From the NCBI GenBank assembly GCA_019423745.1, contig JAHZAV010000002.1, positions 1 through 19,267 of the forward strand: 19,267 nucleotides of DNA, given 5' to 3'. This DNA comes from Lachnospiraceae bacterium. GTDB taxonomy: Bacteria > Bacillota > Clostridia > Lachnospirales > Lachnospiraceae. Both the position numbers and the translations under genes were made by a program. Below the pieces are notes generated by a model. That model saw only the letters and a program-made list of their open reading frames with translations. It did not search any database and was not told the DNA's origin. Positions 1 through 6,690 of this stretch are shown piece after piece. Positions within the stretch are counted from its first letter, which is position 1. Every line of letters begins with the position of its first letter.

Positions 1-3
1 GGA

Positions 4-55
4 GCGTTGCTCCATAGATGAATCACTCATCTATTTTGCAACGCCCCCTTTTTTT
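4..55. terminator. two-tier hairpin terminator at the end of the yjiH-like gene
   Basis: An outer 7-bp stem (4-10 with 38-44, GCGTTGC/GCAACGC) is stacked on a perfect 8-bp inner stem (14-21 with 27-34) around a 5-base loop. A C-run and T7 follow at 45-55. The T-run lies on the plus-strand side, so the hairpin would end a plus-strand transcript entering from outside the window. The minus-strand yjiH-like gene also runs into it, with its stop codon at 56-58, so it probably serves both directions. The minus-strand side cannot be checked because the window ends here. Confidence 0.75.
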
Positions 56-1402
56 CTAATAAATTAAATTTGCAAAAAGTACAATCAAAGGAATGGCAAT
101 GAGTGTCCTTTCCAGGAAAATTACAAAAAGCTTCCAGAAGTTTAGCGGAACTTCGCTTTTGATTACAACTGTCCCTACTTCTGTCAGATAAATAATCTGC
201 ACAAGGGAAAGTACCCCTATGATAAATTTAGTCTTAACTGCAACTTCTGTACCCGCAATTAAAAGAGCAGGAATAAACATATCCGTAAATCCGACAAGCG
301 TTGCAGGAGCAACTGCAAATGCATCCTGTACGCCAAACAGCTGCAGATACAGACCCATAGGATAAGAAATCCAGTCAAAGAATGGCGTATAAGTAGCAAT
401 CATAAGTGCAATTATGCCCCAGGAAGCTACAATCGGAATGAGATCAAACAAGGTTCCCATCATAACTTCCAGTCCACTGGATGCTACCGTTTTCCCATGA
501 AATTCAGAGGCTCTTTTACAGCTGGATTCCAAAGCATAGGCCAGAATCCCTTTACTCTCGTCCCGATCTTCTGCCACTTTCTTTCCCGTTTCTTCCCGGT
601 AAGTGTCAGGTATCGTACGTATAGGCGGTACTCTGGCTATCACCACTGCCAGCACCATTCCCACCACACAGATGCAAAGATAAAAGATGGGGAAATTAGA
701 GTCCAGCCCAATCGTATTTGCTACCATCAGGCAGAAAGGAACGGATACCAATGAAAAATTAGTCATAATATAGCCTGCTTCTCTTTTGGTATAAAATCCT
801 TTCATATACTGCTCTCTCGTCAGAATAACTGCTGCATTGGCTGCTCCAAACCAGGATGCAATAAGATCCACGGATGCCCTTCCCGGCACATGAAATAGCG
901 GCCGGACAATGGGGCGTGCAATCACTCCTAAAAATTCCATAATTCCACAATCGGTAAGAAAGGGAAGGACAAAACTGAACGCAATTAAAATACAGAACAA
1001 GGTCCCACAAAGATCAATAATCGTTCCTCCCGTATCTGCCGAAGTGACAACTTCCGGTCCTACTCCCATCACAACCATAATTCCTACAACAGCTCCTATG
1101 ATCTTTGAGATCAGATAAAGGGGAGTGGTACAAAATGCTTTGCTCAAATACCGATTCTTTCTGATAAACTCCGGTTTAAAAACATAGTCAAAAAGACTCA
1201 AAACTGCCGACACAACAAGGAGTACCATAATCATATATGGAAGGGCGCCTCCAAAAAGCGTCTGCAGCCATACTTTTACAAAATCAAGAAGTGTAGTAAA
1301 GGATTCTTCATAAGGGATGGGAACCAGAAACATCAGTACCCCAAAAGCAGAACCCAAGATGAATTTTAAAATATTTTTTCTGTTTATGTATATACTTTCC
1401 AT
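56..1402 (-). CDS. YjiH-family membrane protein (nucleoside-recognition GATE domains)
   Basis: This 448-residue polytopic membrane protein matches the YjiH family, whose members carry nucleoside-recognition (Gate) domains. Many hydrophobic segments are visible; the first spans roughly residues 12-28 and the last roughly 425-447. A conserved central stretch around residues 180-225 includes SWFGAANAAVILTREQ and MTNFSLVSVPFC. From memory, E. coli YjiH and its neighbour YjiG are much shorter separate proteins, so this long form probably contains both halves; that is inference. It is the third gene of the MerR-linked operon, starting only 2 bases after the dehydrogenase stop, with its ribosome site (GGAGG) inside that gene. 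Transport is likely but the substrate is unknown. From the operon, an amino acid, 2-oxoacid or 2-hydroxyacid is a reasonable guess. The family assignment is firm and the function is not. Confidence 0.85.
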   Translation of the reverse strand: MESIYINRKNILKFILGSAFGVLMFLVPIPYEESFTTLLDFVKVWLQTLFGGALPYMIMVLLVVSAVLSLFDYVFKPEFIRKNRYLSKAFCTTPLYLISKIIGAVVGIMVVMGVGPEVVTSADTGGTIIDLCGTLFCILIAFSFVLPFLTDCGIMEFLGVIARPIVRPLFHVPGRASVDLIASWFGAANAAVILTREQYMKGFYTKREAGYIMTNFSLVSVPFCLMVANTIGLDSNFPIFYLCICVVGMVLAVVIARVPPIRTIPDTYREETGKKVAEDRDESKGILAYALESSCKRASEFHGKTVASSGLEVMMGTLFDLIPIVASWGIIALMIATYTPFFDWISYPMGLYLQLFGVQDAFAVAPATLVGFTDMFIPALLIAGTEVAVKTKFIIGVLSLVQIIYLTEVGTVVIKSEVPLNFWKLFVIFLERTLIAIPLIVLFANLIY

Positions 1403-1404
1403 CG

Positions 1405-2481
1405 TTACCCCAGTTCCTCCACTACTTTCATGCCTTCGAAAATCATATCTTCTGTCACGGGATACGGAATATGCTCCATATCAGGTCCTGTCACTGTTTC
1501 TTTCAGTACCTCTTTTAAATACTCCCGGTCAAGAGGAATTCCCATTTCCTTCAAAGTAGACAAAATGCCTAATTGCTGCATAAATCTTTTTACTTCCTTC
1601 AGTCTTTCCATATCCTGATCTACAGCAAGCTGCACCAAAACCCCATATGCGACTACATCGCCATGAAGGTATTTTTCTTCAAATCCTGGAATCAGAACCA
1701 ATCCATAGTAAACCGAATGGGCAATAGCGCAGTTGTAATCGTCTACAACCATTAAAGACACCATACCTGTACTCACAATATTAGCAAGTACTGCCTGCTC
1801 AAGTGCAAAAGATACTTTATTCTCCCTGCAGTCGTTTAAAGCCTGGACACCGTGTTCTAAAAGCGGTCCGTAGCAAAGATTACTGATTTCTCTTCCCATA
1901 AAAGAGCTGTGCTCCAGCTGGTCGCCCCGCGCTGAAAAATGGCATTCAAAAAATTTTCCGATGGTATCTCCCATCCCTGCTCTAAGATAAATAAATGGTG
2001 CTTTGGCAATCACAGATGTATTGATAAAACAGTGTCTTGCCGGTCTGTCAAAGAAATAAAAGCTGTCAAAGTTACCATCCTCTTTATAAACAACAGACAA
2101 TGCTGTTGTGGCTGCACAAGTAGCCGCAATTGTAGGAAATGTGAAAACAGGAAGACCTGCTCTTGCTGCTGCCCCCTTTGCTGTATCAAGGGCTTTTCCA
2201 CCTCCCAGCCCGAATATCATATCTGCTTTTTGTTCTCTTGCATACACAGCCCATTGGTCGATGGCTCCATATGTACAGTCTTTGCCAAATACGACCTCAT
2301 CTACAATTTCAAGGCTGCTTCCTTTTATGGCTTCTTTCACAAGATCTCCTGCTGCCGCCATAGCCTTTTCGCCTCCGATCAGAAGGATTCTACTGCCATG
2401 AGGTGCGCAGACAGAAACAACTTGTTCATATGCATCCTCTCCAATTGTATAATTTGCAAAAAATACTGAATATGATTTCAT
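1405..2481 (-). CDS. iron-containing alcohol dehydrogenase family, HcxA (YbdH)-like 2-oxoacid reductase
   Basis: The 358 residues have the glycerol-dehydrogenase-like fold of the metal-dependent (Fe/Zn) alcohol dehydrogenase family. The NAD(P)-binding stretch GGGKALDTAK is at 93-102. Expected metal ligands are visible as D172 (AGMGDT), H255 (AIAHSV) and H273 (YLHGD). The FPTIAATCAA segment (115-124), the GDT.K..E segment and LHG.VVAYGVLVQ resemble E. coli HcxA/YbdH, as I recall it, more than glycerol dehydrogenase proper. HcxA is reported to reduce 2-oxo acids such as 2-oxoglutarate and 2-oxobutanoate to hydroxy acids. The start ATG overlaps the aminotransferase stop by 4 bases (ATGA), which implies translational coupling. 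An aminotransferase directly upstream fits a 2-oxoacid substrate. Glycerol or another polyol remains possible. Family certain, substrate inferred. Confidence 0.85.
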   Translation of the reverse strand: MKSYSVFFANYTIGEDAYEQVVSVCAPHGSRILLIGGEKAMAAAGDLVKEAIKGSSLEIVDEVVFGKDCTYGAIDQWAVYAREQKADMIFGLGGGKALDTAKGAAARAGLPVFTFPTIAATCAATTALSVVYKEDGNFDSFYFFDRPARHCFINTSVIAKAPFIYLRAGMGDTIGKFFECHFSARGDQLEHSSFMGREISNLCYGPLLEHGVQALNDCRENKVSFALEQAVLANIVSTGMVSLMVVDDYNCAIAHSVYYGLVLIPGFEEKYLHGDVVAYGVLVQLAVDQDMERLKEVKRFMQQLGILSTLKEMGIPLDREYLKEVLKETVTGPDMEHIPYPVTEDMIFEGMKVVEELG

Positions 2482-3656
2482 GATAATAACTCCTGTAATT
2501 TTGCCAGACGGCTGATTGCTTCATCAATGGTTTCCTTTTCCCTTGCGAAATGCAGACGGATCAGATGATTGACTTCTTCTTTAAAGAAGCTGGATCCCGG
2601 CACTGCCGCCACTTTGATATTTCGAATCATCCATTCACAGAATTCAAGATCCGTATATCCCTGAAACTGTGGAAGATCCAAAAACTCCTGAATATCCACC
2701 AGAACAAAATACGTTCCCTGGGGCACATTATGCTTCAGACCAATCCGATCCAGACCTGCAAGAAAATACGCTCTTTTTTCTGTATATACTCTAAGCAGCT
2801 CCTTATAATAGGACTCCGGAAAGGTAAGTCCTACGACTGCCGCTTCCTGAAGCGGCGCTGCCGCTCCCACCGTCAGAAAGTCATGTACCTTTTTAGCGGC
2901 CTCTACTACCTCTTCGGGACCGATCAGATATCCCAGCCTCCATCCGGTAATAGAGTAAGTCTTTGAAAGAGAATTACAGGTAATGGTATGATCATACATT
3001 CCCGGAAGAGAAGCCATACAAGTATGATGATAAGGAGCATATACCATATGTTCATACACCTCATCCGTCACAACAAAAGCATCATACTTCACCGCCAGAT
3101 TTCCAATCTGCATCAGTTCTTCTCTGGAAAACACCTTTCCACATGGATTCGAAGGATTGCAGACAATAATCGCTTTTGCTCCTTCTTTAAATCCTTGTTC
3201 TACCAAAGAAATATCAAATGTATATTCCGGCGGCACAAGAGGAATATAAATAGGCTCTGCTCCGGATAAGATTGCATCCGCTCCGTAATTTTCATAAAAT
3301 GGAGAAAATACCATCACCTTATCCCCAGGATTGCAGATTGTCATCATAGCACACATCATAGCTTCTGTGCCCCCGCATGTTACGACAATTTCTTTTTCAG
3401 GATCAATCTTCCGTCCAATTGCTTTCCCCTGTTTTTTTGCAAGTGCCTCTCTGAAATTCTCCGCTCCAAATGTAACAGAATACTGATGAGGACCTTCATA
3501 TGCAGCTTTCGCAAGGGCATCCATAATTGCCTTAGGCGGATCAAAATCCGGAAATCCCTGTGACAGATTGATTGCATTATATTCATCGCTGATTCGAGTC
3601 ATCCGCCGGATAACCGAATCCGTAAAAGTCCCAACGCGTTCACTTAATTTTGGCAT
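2478..3656 (-). CDS. class I/II PLP aminotransferase, KAT/YbdL (methionine aminotransferase)-like
   Basis: This fold-type I aminotransferase has 392 residues from the chosen start. Visible motifs are LSQGFPDFDPP (31-41, substrate lid), GGTEAM (95-100), NPSNP (167-171), TDEVYEH (197-203, with D198 and Y201 contacting PLP), SLSKTYSITGWRLGY (229-243, with Schiff-base K232 and R240) and the late IRLHFA arginine. The pattern matches kynurenine/glutamine transaminases and E. coli YbdL, a methionine aminotransferase. An upstream in-frame TTG at 3680 is rejected. The AAGGAG site lies between it and the ATG at 3656, about 10 bases before the latter, whereas the ATG at 3665 is only one base from it. 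This is the first gene of the operon driven by the MerR-type promoter at 3722-3752. It would turn an amino acid (aromatic or methionine class) into its 2-oxoacid, which the next gene could reduce. Confidence 0.88.
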   Translation of the reverse strand: MPKLSERVGTFTDSVIRRMTRISDEYNAINLSQGFPDFDPPKAIMDALAKAAYEGPHQYSVTFGAENFREALAKKQGKAIGRKIDPEKEIVVTCGGTEAMMCAMMTICNPGDKVMVFSPFYENYGADAILSGAEPIYIPLVPPEYTFDISLVEQGFKEGAKAIIVCNPSNPCGKVFSREELMQIGNLAVKYDAFVVTDEVYEHMVYAPYHHTCMASLPGMYDHTITCNSLSKTYSITGWRLGYLIGPEEVVEAAKKVHDFLTVGAAAPLQEAAVVGLTFPESYYKELLRVYTEKRAYFLAGLDRIGLKHNVPQGTYFVLVDIQEFLDLPQFQGYTDLEFCEWMIRNIKVAAVPGSSFFKEEVNHLIRLHFAREKETIDEAISRLAKLQELLS

Positions 3657-3721
3657 GTTGTTCATTCTCCTTAAGTACAAAATATATACAGGGATAGTTG
3701 ACTCCCCTGTACAGCTTATTT

Positions 3722-3752
3722 ATAATAAAGTATACCGTTACGTTATAGTCAA
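3722..3752 (-). promoter_or_regulatory. MerR-type promoter with 19-bp spacer for the aminotransferase operon
   Basis: On the minus strand a -35 box TTGACT (3752-3747) and a -10 box TATTAT (3727-3722) are separated by 19 bases instead of the usual 17. The over-long spacer is the diagnostic feature of promoters remodelled by MerR-family activators. It is nearly filled by a 17-bp dyad and sits next to a divergent MerR-family gene. Boxes and spacing are read directly; activation by that regulator is inference. Confidence 0.75.
3731..3747. promoter_or_regulatory. 17-bp dyad operator, probable MerR-protein site
   Basis: The plus-strand sequence TATACCGTTACGTTATA equals its own reverse complement except for one mismatched base pair and the centre base. 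It lies inside the 19-bp promoter spacer, about 23 bases before the start codon of the regulator gene. The same protein could therefore activate the operon leftward and repress its own gene rightward, where a -10-like TATAGT sits at 3744-3749. Confidence 0.72.
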
Positions 3753-3770
3753 GAGAGTTGGTGAATAATT

Positions 3771-4613
3771 ATGCAAAAATTTGATATTCCATGCATAAAA
3801 ACCGGAGAGTTTGCTGCCCTCTGCGGCACAAATAAAAGAACCCTCTTTCACTACGATGAAATAGGGCTCTTCTCTCCTGCATATACAGATGAAAAGGGAT
3901 ATCGCTATTACAGCGAGAAACAATGTGATGTATTTTTTACCATCACCTGCTTAAAAGAACTAGGGATGCCTTTAAAAGAAATTAAAGAATATATCGATCA
4001 CAAAAATCCGGAGCATTTTGAAGAACTGCTTCTGGAACAGCAAAAGAAAGTTGCCGCAGAGCTTCAGCATCTTAGCCGAATTCAAACAGTCATAAATACA
4101 AAATTAGATCTTGTCCGCCAGGGAAGGCATCTGAAAGATGTAACCAATTTTTCTGAAATACGTCTGGAAAACCAAGAGGAAGATGAGCTTCTTATTCTAA
4201 GCAGACCTGTTTTTTCCTCAGAACACGAACCGGTTTTCTCAGCACTTTGCAGCCATATCGGCATCTGCAGCAAATATGATCTGAATTCCGGTCATCCTTA
4301 TGGTGCCATGCTTCCCCGGGAGTCAGTTGTGCAAAAACAGTATGATACCTACGCCTACTTTTTTACAAAGACCTCCCTGAAACCGGAAGAAATCCCGTCC
4401 TTCCTTACTACTCACTGCAAGAAGGCCGGCACATACGCTGCTATTTATCTGCGAGGCAACTATTATCATGCCGACCAGGCTCTTGCAAAGCTTCTTGCCT
4501 TCCAGGAAACAACTGCTGAAAATCCCGGAAGTTTTTTTTATAAAGAAGCCGTATTGGATGAAATGGCAGTGGAAGAATCCCAGTTTCTAACCAGAATTTC
4601 TTTCTTATTATAA
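3771..4613 (+). CDS. MerR-family regulator, BmrR/TipAL-like effector-binding type
   Basis: This 280-residue regulator has an N-terminal MerR winged-helix domain. Residues 9-50 hold the helix-turn-helix and wing (TGEFAALCGTNKRTLFHYDEIGLFSP, then DEKGYRYYSEKQ), and 51-83 hold the second helical pair with LKELGMPLKEIKEYI. A heptad-rich dimerisation helix spans about 88-117. Residues 130-280 look like a GyrI-like/BmrR-type effector domain, with a Tyr/Phe-rich stretch (YDTYAYFF, IYLRGNYYH) typical of small-molecule pockets. The ATG at 3771 has only a weak GGTG-type ribosome site. The gene is divergent from the aminotransferase operon and shares its control region, so that operon is the likely target. 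The inducer may be the aminotransferase substrate or a related compound (inference). The gene ends in a hairpin shared with the converging HD-domain gene. Confidence 0.87.
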   Translation: MQKFDIPCIKTGEFAALCGTNKRTLFHYDEIGLFSPAYTDEKGYRYYSEKQCDVFFTITCLKELGMPLKEIKEYIDHKNPEHFEELLLEQQKKVAAELQHLSRIQTVINTKLDLVRQGRHLKDVTNFSEIRLENQEEDELLILSRPVFSSEHEPVFSALCSHIGICSKYDLNSGHPYGAMLPRESVVQKQYDTYAYFFTKTSLKPEEIPSFLTTHCKKAGTYAAIYLRGNYYHADQALAKLLAFQETTAENPGSFFYKEAVLDEMAVEESQFLTRISFLL

Positions 4614-4643
4614 TACCGGAATATACACTTATATTCCGGTATT
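4612..4643. terminator. bidirectional terminator between MerR and HD-domain genes
   Basis: A perfect 14-bp stem (4612-4625 with 4630-4643) closes a 4-base loop. It starts inside the MerR stop codon (4611-4613) and contains the last codons and the stop (4629-4631) of the converging HD-domain gene. The T-tracts outside the stem are poor, so it may act as a transcript-end or stabilising hairpin rather than a strong intrinsic terminator. Confidence 0.65.
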
Positions 4644-5207
4644 CTCTTCTGCTTCCTTCATCTTTTTCACGGAGTCCTGGTAGACTCTTTTGCGAAGTTT
4701 CTTCATATATGGAATATCCTTTGTCTGCTCCTGTCCATAATTAAGCTGAAGCTCATATTCCAGCGGCAGCCAGGTAGCTATATCTGCTTCATTGTGCTGA
4801 ATCACTGCTTCCAGCTTGTCCAGTGCCTGAAGAAGTTTGGATTCTTTTGTTGCTTTCTCTTCTACCTCTTTAAAAATACAGGAAAGTCTTTCTCTATATG
4901 GTTCCGGAAGCATACCCGCAATCCTCTGCTGAGCCTCTTCTTCTACCCTTTCATCCTCTCTGCCCTTTTCAAAAGCCGGAATATCTCCTGTCAGTGCCTC
5001 GCCCATATCATGAAACAAAGCCAGTTCCATCACTCGATTCATATCACAATCCGGAAATTCGTCTTTTAAAAGCCAGGCAAAGACCATAAGGCGATATACA
5101 TGTTCCGCCACGCTTTCCTGCCTTCCGCTTGAGGTCCAGGAATGCCTTGTATGGCATTTCAGTTTCTCAGCCAGGGATAAAAACTGAAGTATTCTTTCTT
5201 CATCCAT
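4629..5207 (-). CDS. HD-domain phosphohydrolase, YfbR/HDDC2-like (5'-nucleotidase type)
   Basis: The 192 residues show the HD metal-dependent phosphohydrolase signature. H36 (ESVAEHVYR) is followed by the paired H66-D67 (ALFHDMGEALTGDIP) and a distal aspartate D130 (LQALDKLEAVIQHNEAD). The ESVAEH and H-D-x-x-E...GDIP spacing matches the YfbR/HDDC2 group, whose studied members dephosphorylate deoxynucleoside monophosphates. A role in nucleotide-pool cleaning in the cytoplasm is therefore likely. It is the last gene of the patatin-YjbQ-HD operon, 18 bases after yjbQ. An AAAGGA ribosome site lies about 11 bases before the ATG. The C-terminal codons form one arm of the shared terminator. Family confident; substrate not determinable here. 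Confidence 0.83.
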   Translation of the reverse strand: MDEERILQFLSLAEKLKCHTRHSWTSSGRQESVAEHVYRLMVFAWLLKDEFPDCDMNRVMELALFHDMGEALTGDIPAFEKGREDERVEEEAQQRIAGMLPEPYRERLSCIFKEVEEKATKESKLLQALDKLEAVIQHNEADIATWLPLEYELQLNYGQEQTKDIPYMKKLRKRVYQDSVKKMKEAEENTGI

Positions 5208-5225
5208 CCAATCCCGCTTCCTTTC

Positions 5226-5630
5226 CTAGCCTTCCACAATTTTCACATAAAATGTACGATTTCTTGGGCCGTCAAAATCACAGAAATACAGATCCTGCCA
5301 GATTCCAAGAAGAAGTTCTCCTTCGCTTAAAATTAAAGTCTGTGAAGGTCCAACTACCGTCGTCTTCATATGCGCATGTGAATTTCCCTCTACATGCCGA
5401 TAAAAATCTGCATTTGTGGGAAATACCTTTTCAAATCCCTTAAGCATATCATGAACAACATCCGGATCAGCATTTTCATTAATCGTAAAACCTGCTGTCG
5501 TATGGGGAGAATATACCACTACAATACCATCCTTTACCCCGCTCTTTTCAATATCTTCCCGCACCATATCCGTCACCTTGGACATTTGCTGTGCACCTCT
5601 TGTAGCAATATGATGTTTATACAAATACAT
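5226..5630 (-). CDS. YjbQ-family protein (UPF0047, thiamine-phosphate synthase-like)
   Basis: The 134 residues are full length for the YjbQ/UPF0047 family. Hallmarks are SPHTTAGFTINENADPDV (41-58) and the histidine-rich EGNSHAHMK segment (81-89), with H43, H79, H85 and H87 in a compact active-site-like cluster, then the GxWQ-like LLLGIWQDLYFCDFDGPR near the C-terminus. Some family members complement thiamine-phosphate synthase mutants, hence the usual name, but the physiological reaction is not settled. No thiamine genes are nearby. A strong AGGAGG precedes the ATG by 9 bases. It is the middle gene of the operon, 17 bases after the patatin gene. Confidence 0.87.
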   Translation of the reverse strand: MYLYKHHIATRGAQQMSKVTDMVREDIEKSGVKDGIVVVYSPHTTAGFTINENADPDVVHDMLKGFEKVFPTNADFYRHVEGNSHAHMKTTVVGPSQTLILSEGELLLGIWQDLYFCDFDGPRNRTFYVKIVEG

Positions 5631-5647
5631 TTCCCTTTTCCTCCTTT

Positions 5648-6505
5648 TTATTGCTCCAAATATTTCTGAAGTGCTTCATATTCCTTTTTCATCAGTCGGT
5701 ATCCATGTTCATAAAAATGCATCAGTACATCATAATCTTTCTCCAGCCGTGATACTGTCGGAATCAGGGGGCGAAGGACAAAAATCTTCCCTTCATCTTC
5801 CAACCGTTCCACTAAATCCAGTGTCCTGTTATAGACAATATTCCGACGGACGACGCTCTTCACCAGATTCGGGTAATTCCGATACGCCCTGCGATACACT
5901 TTAACCGCTGCTTTAGAAGGCATTTTCTTACGGTATCCCGGATTTCTTGTAAGAATCAGAATAATCTTCTCATTTCCAATTTCCATTGCGCGGTGAATCG
6001 GAATCGAATCTGCCAGTCCTCCATCCAGATAAGGAACACCATCAATATTAACGATGGGGCTGATTAATGGCATACTGCTGGATGCCCTGCAAAGTTTCAT
6101 CAGGCGATCCGCATCTTTCCTCTCTGTCATATATTCCGCTTTTCCCGTGATACAATTCGTTGTTACGATCTCACATTCCATCTCTGATGAAAAGTACGTA
6201 TCAAAATCAAATGGGAAAATTTCTTTTGGATACCGTTCGAATACCATATCCATATCAAGAATGCTCTTCTCTTTTATAAATTTTGCAAATCCATAATAGT
6301 AACTATATTCTTTTTCTTTATGTATCATACAGTCTTTTGTACGTCCTATCTGTCTGGAAACGTAATCTACTCCATTGCAGCTTCCGGCAGATACTCCGAT
6401 CACATGTGAGGTATAAAAATCCCTCTCCATCAGGTAATCTAATGCCCCGGATGTAAATACGCCTCTTGTTGCTCCGCCTTCCAGAACCATTGTCGCTTTT
6501 TCCAT
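5648..6505 (-). CDS. patatin-like phospholipase/lipid acyl hydrolase, YjjU-like
   Basis: From the chosen start this is 285 residues. The patatin catalytic parts are all present: an oxyanion loop GGATRG (10-15), nucleophile elbow GVSAG with S39, and the dyad aspartate in DGG (D161-G163). It would hydrolyse a lipid acyl ester in or near the cytoplasm; no signal peptide or membrane helix is seen. The closest type I know is the bacterial YjjU-like group. An in-frame ATG at 6532 would add nine residues, but it overlaps the -10 box at 6531-6536. The GAGGAG site with 6-base spacing precedes the ATG at 6505, so the shorter start is chosen. First gene of an operon with yjbQ and the HD-domain gene; no functional link between the three is obvious. 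Confidence 0.85.
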   Translation of the reverse strand: MEKATMVLEGGATRGVFTSGALDYLMERDFYTSHVIGVSAGSCNGVDYVSRQIGRTKDCMIHKEKEYSYYYGFAKFIKEKSILDMDMVFERYPKEIFPFDFDTYFSSEMECEIVTTNCITGKAEYMTERKDADRLMKLCRASSSMPLISPIVNIDGVPYLDGGLADSIPIHRAMEIGNEKIILILTRNPGYRKKMPSKAAVKVYRRAYRNYPNLVKSVVRRNIVYNRTLDLVERLEDEGKIFVLRPLIPTVSRLEKDYDVLMHFYEHGYRLMKKEYEALQKYLEQ

Positions 6506-6530
6506 AGTTATCTCCTCACTTTCATTTCTC

Positions 6531-6559
6531 ATTATAAACGGATTTCTTTGGAATGAAAA
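6531..6559 (-). promoter_or_regulatory. promoter of the patatin-YjbQ-HD operon
   Basis: On the minus strand, TATAAT (6536-6531) is preceded by TTTTCA (6559-6554) at 17 bases. The -10 box is a perfect match and the -35 box matches 4 of 6. The predicted start of transcription near 6524 leaves a leader of about 19 bases containing the GAGGAG ribosome site. Confidence 0.6.
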
Positions 6560-6614
6560 CCTTATTTTCTTGCTATTTCGGGTATTTTTTGCTAAGATAA
6601 GCTTTGTATCGCGG

Positions 6615-6620
6615 TATAAT
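6615..6620 (+). promoter_or_regulatory. -10 box upstream of the ABC-F gene
   Basis: A perfect TATAAT lies 71 bases before the ABC-F start, leaving a leader of about 65 bases. No good -35 box is seen at 17 bases; TTGCTA at 6589-6594 would need a 20-base spacer. The hexamer sits in the loop of a short inverted repeat (CGCGG 6610-6614, CCGCG 6625-6629). The leader carries a short ORF at 6641-6676. Confidence 0.5.
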
Positions 6621-6640
6621 TACGCCGCGCCGTTTCGCTT

Positions 6641-6676
6641 ATGCGAGCTTTTAACCCACTATTATGGATTGATTAA
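6641..6676 (+). CDS. possible 11-residue leader peptide before the ABC-F gene
   Basis: ATG to TAA reads MRAFNPLLWID. The stop codon abuts and partly overlaps the AAGGAG ribosome site of the ABC-F gene (6675-6680). Short leader ORFs are known before some ABC-F genes, where ribosome stalling controls the main gene. Against it, no ribosome site precedes this ATG, and the expected transcript start is only about 14 bases upstream. The ORF may be chance. Confidence 0.25.
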   Translation: MRAFNPLLWID

Positions 6677-6690
6677 GGAGATAGATATTT

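Noticed and set aside
1939..2469. Plus-strand open frame of 176 codons inside the dehydrogenase gene
   Set aside because: Cys/Lys/Ser-rich composition with no family resemblance, fully antisense to a well supported gene; a shadow frame.
3657..3680. Upstream TTG start of the aminotransferase
   Set aside because: It lies upstream of the AAGGAG ribosome site, which serves the ATG at 3656; family N-termini also fit the later start.
6506..6532. Upstream ATG start of the patatin gene
   Set aside because: It overlaps the -10 box and has no ribosome site; GAGGAG with 6-base spacing supports the ATG at 6505.
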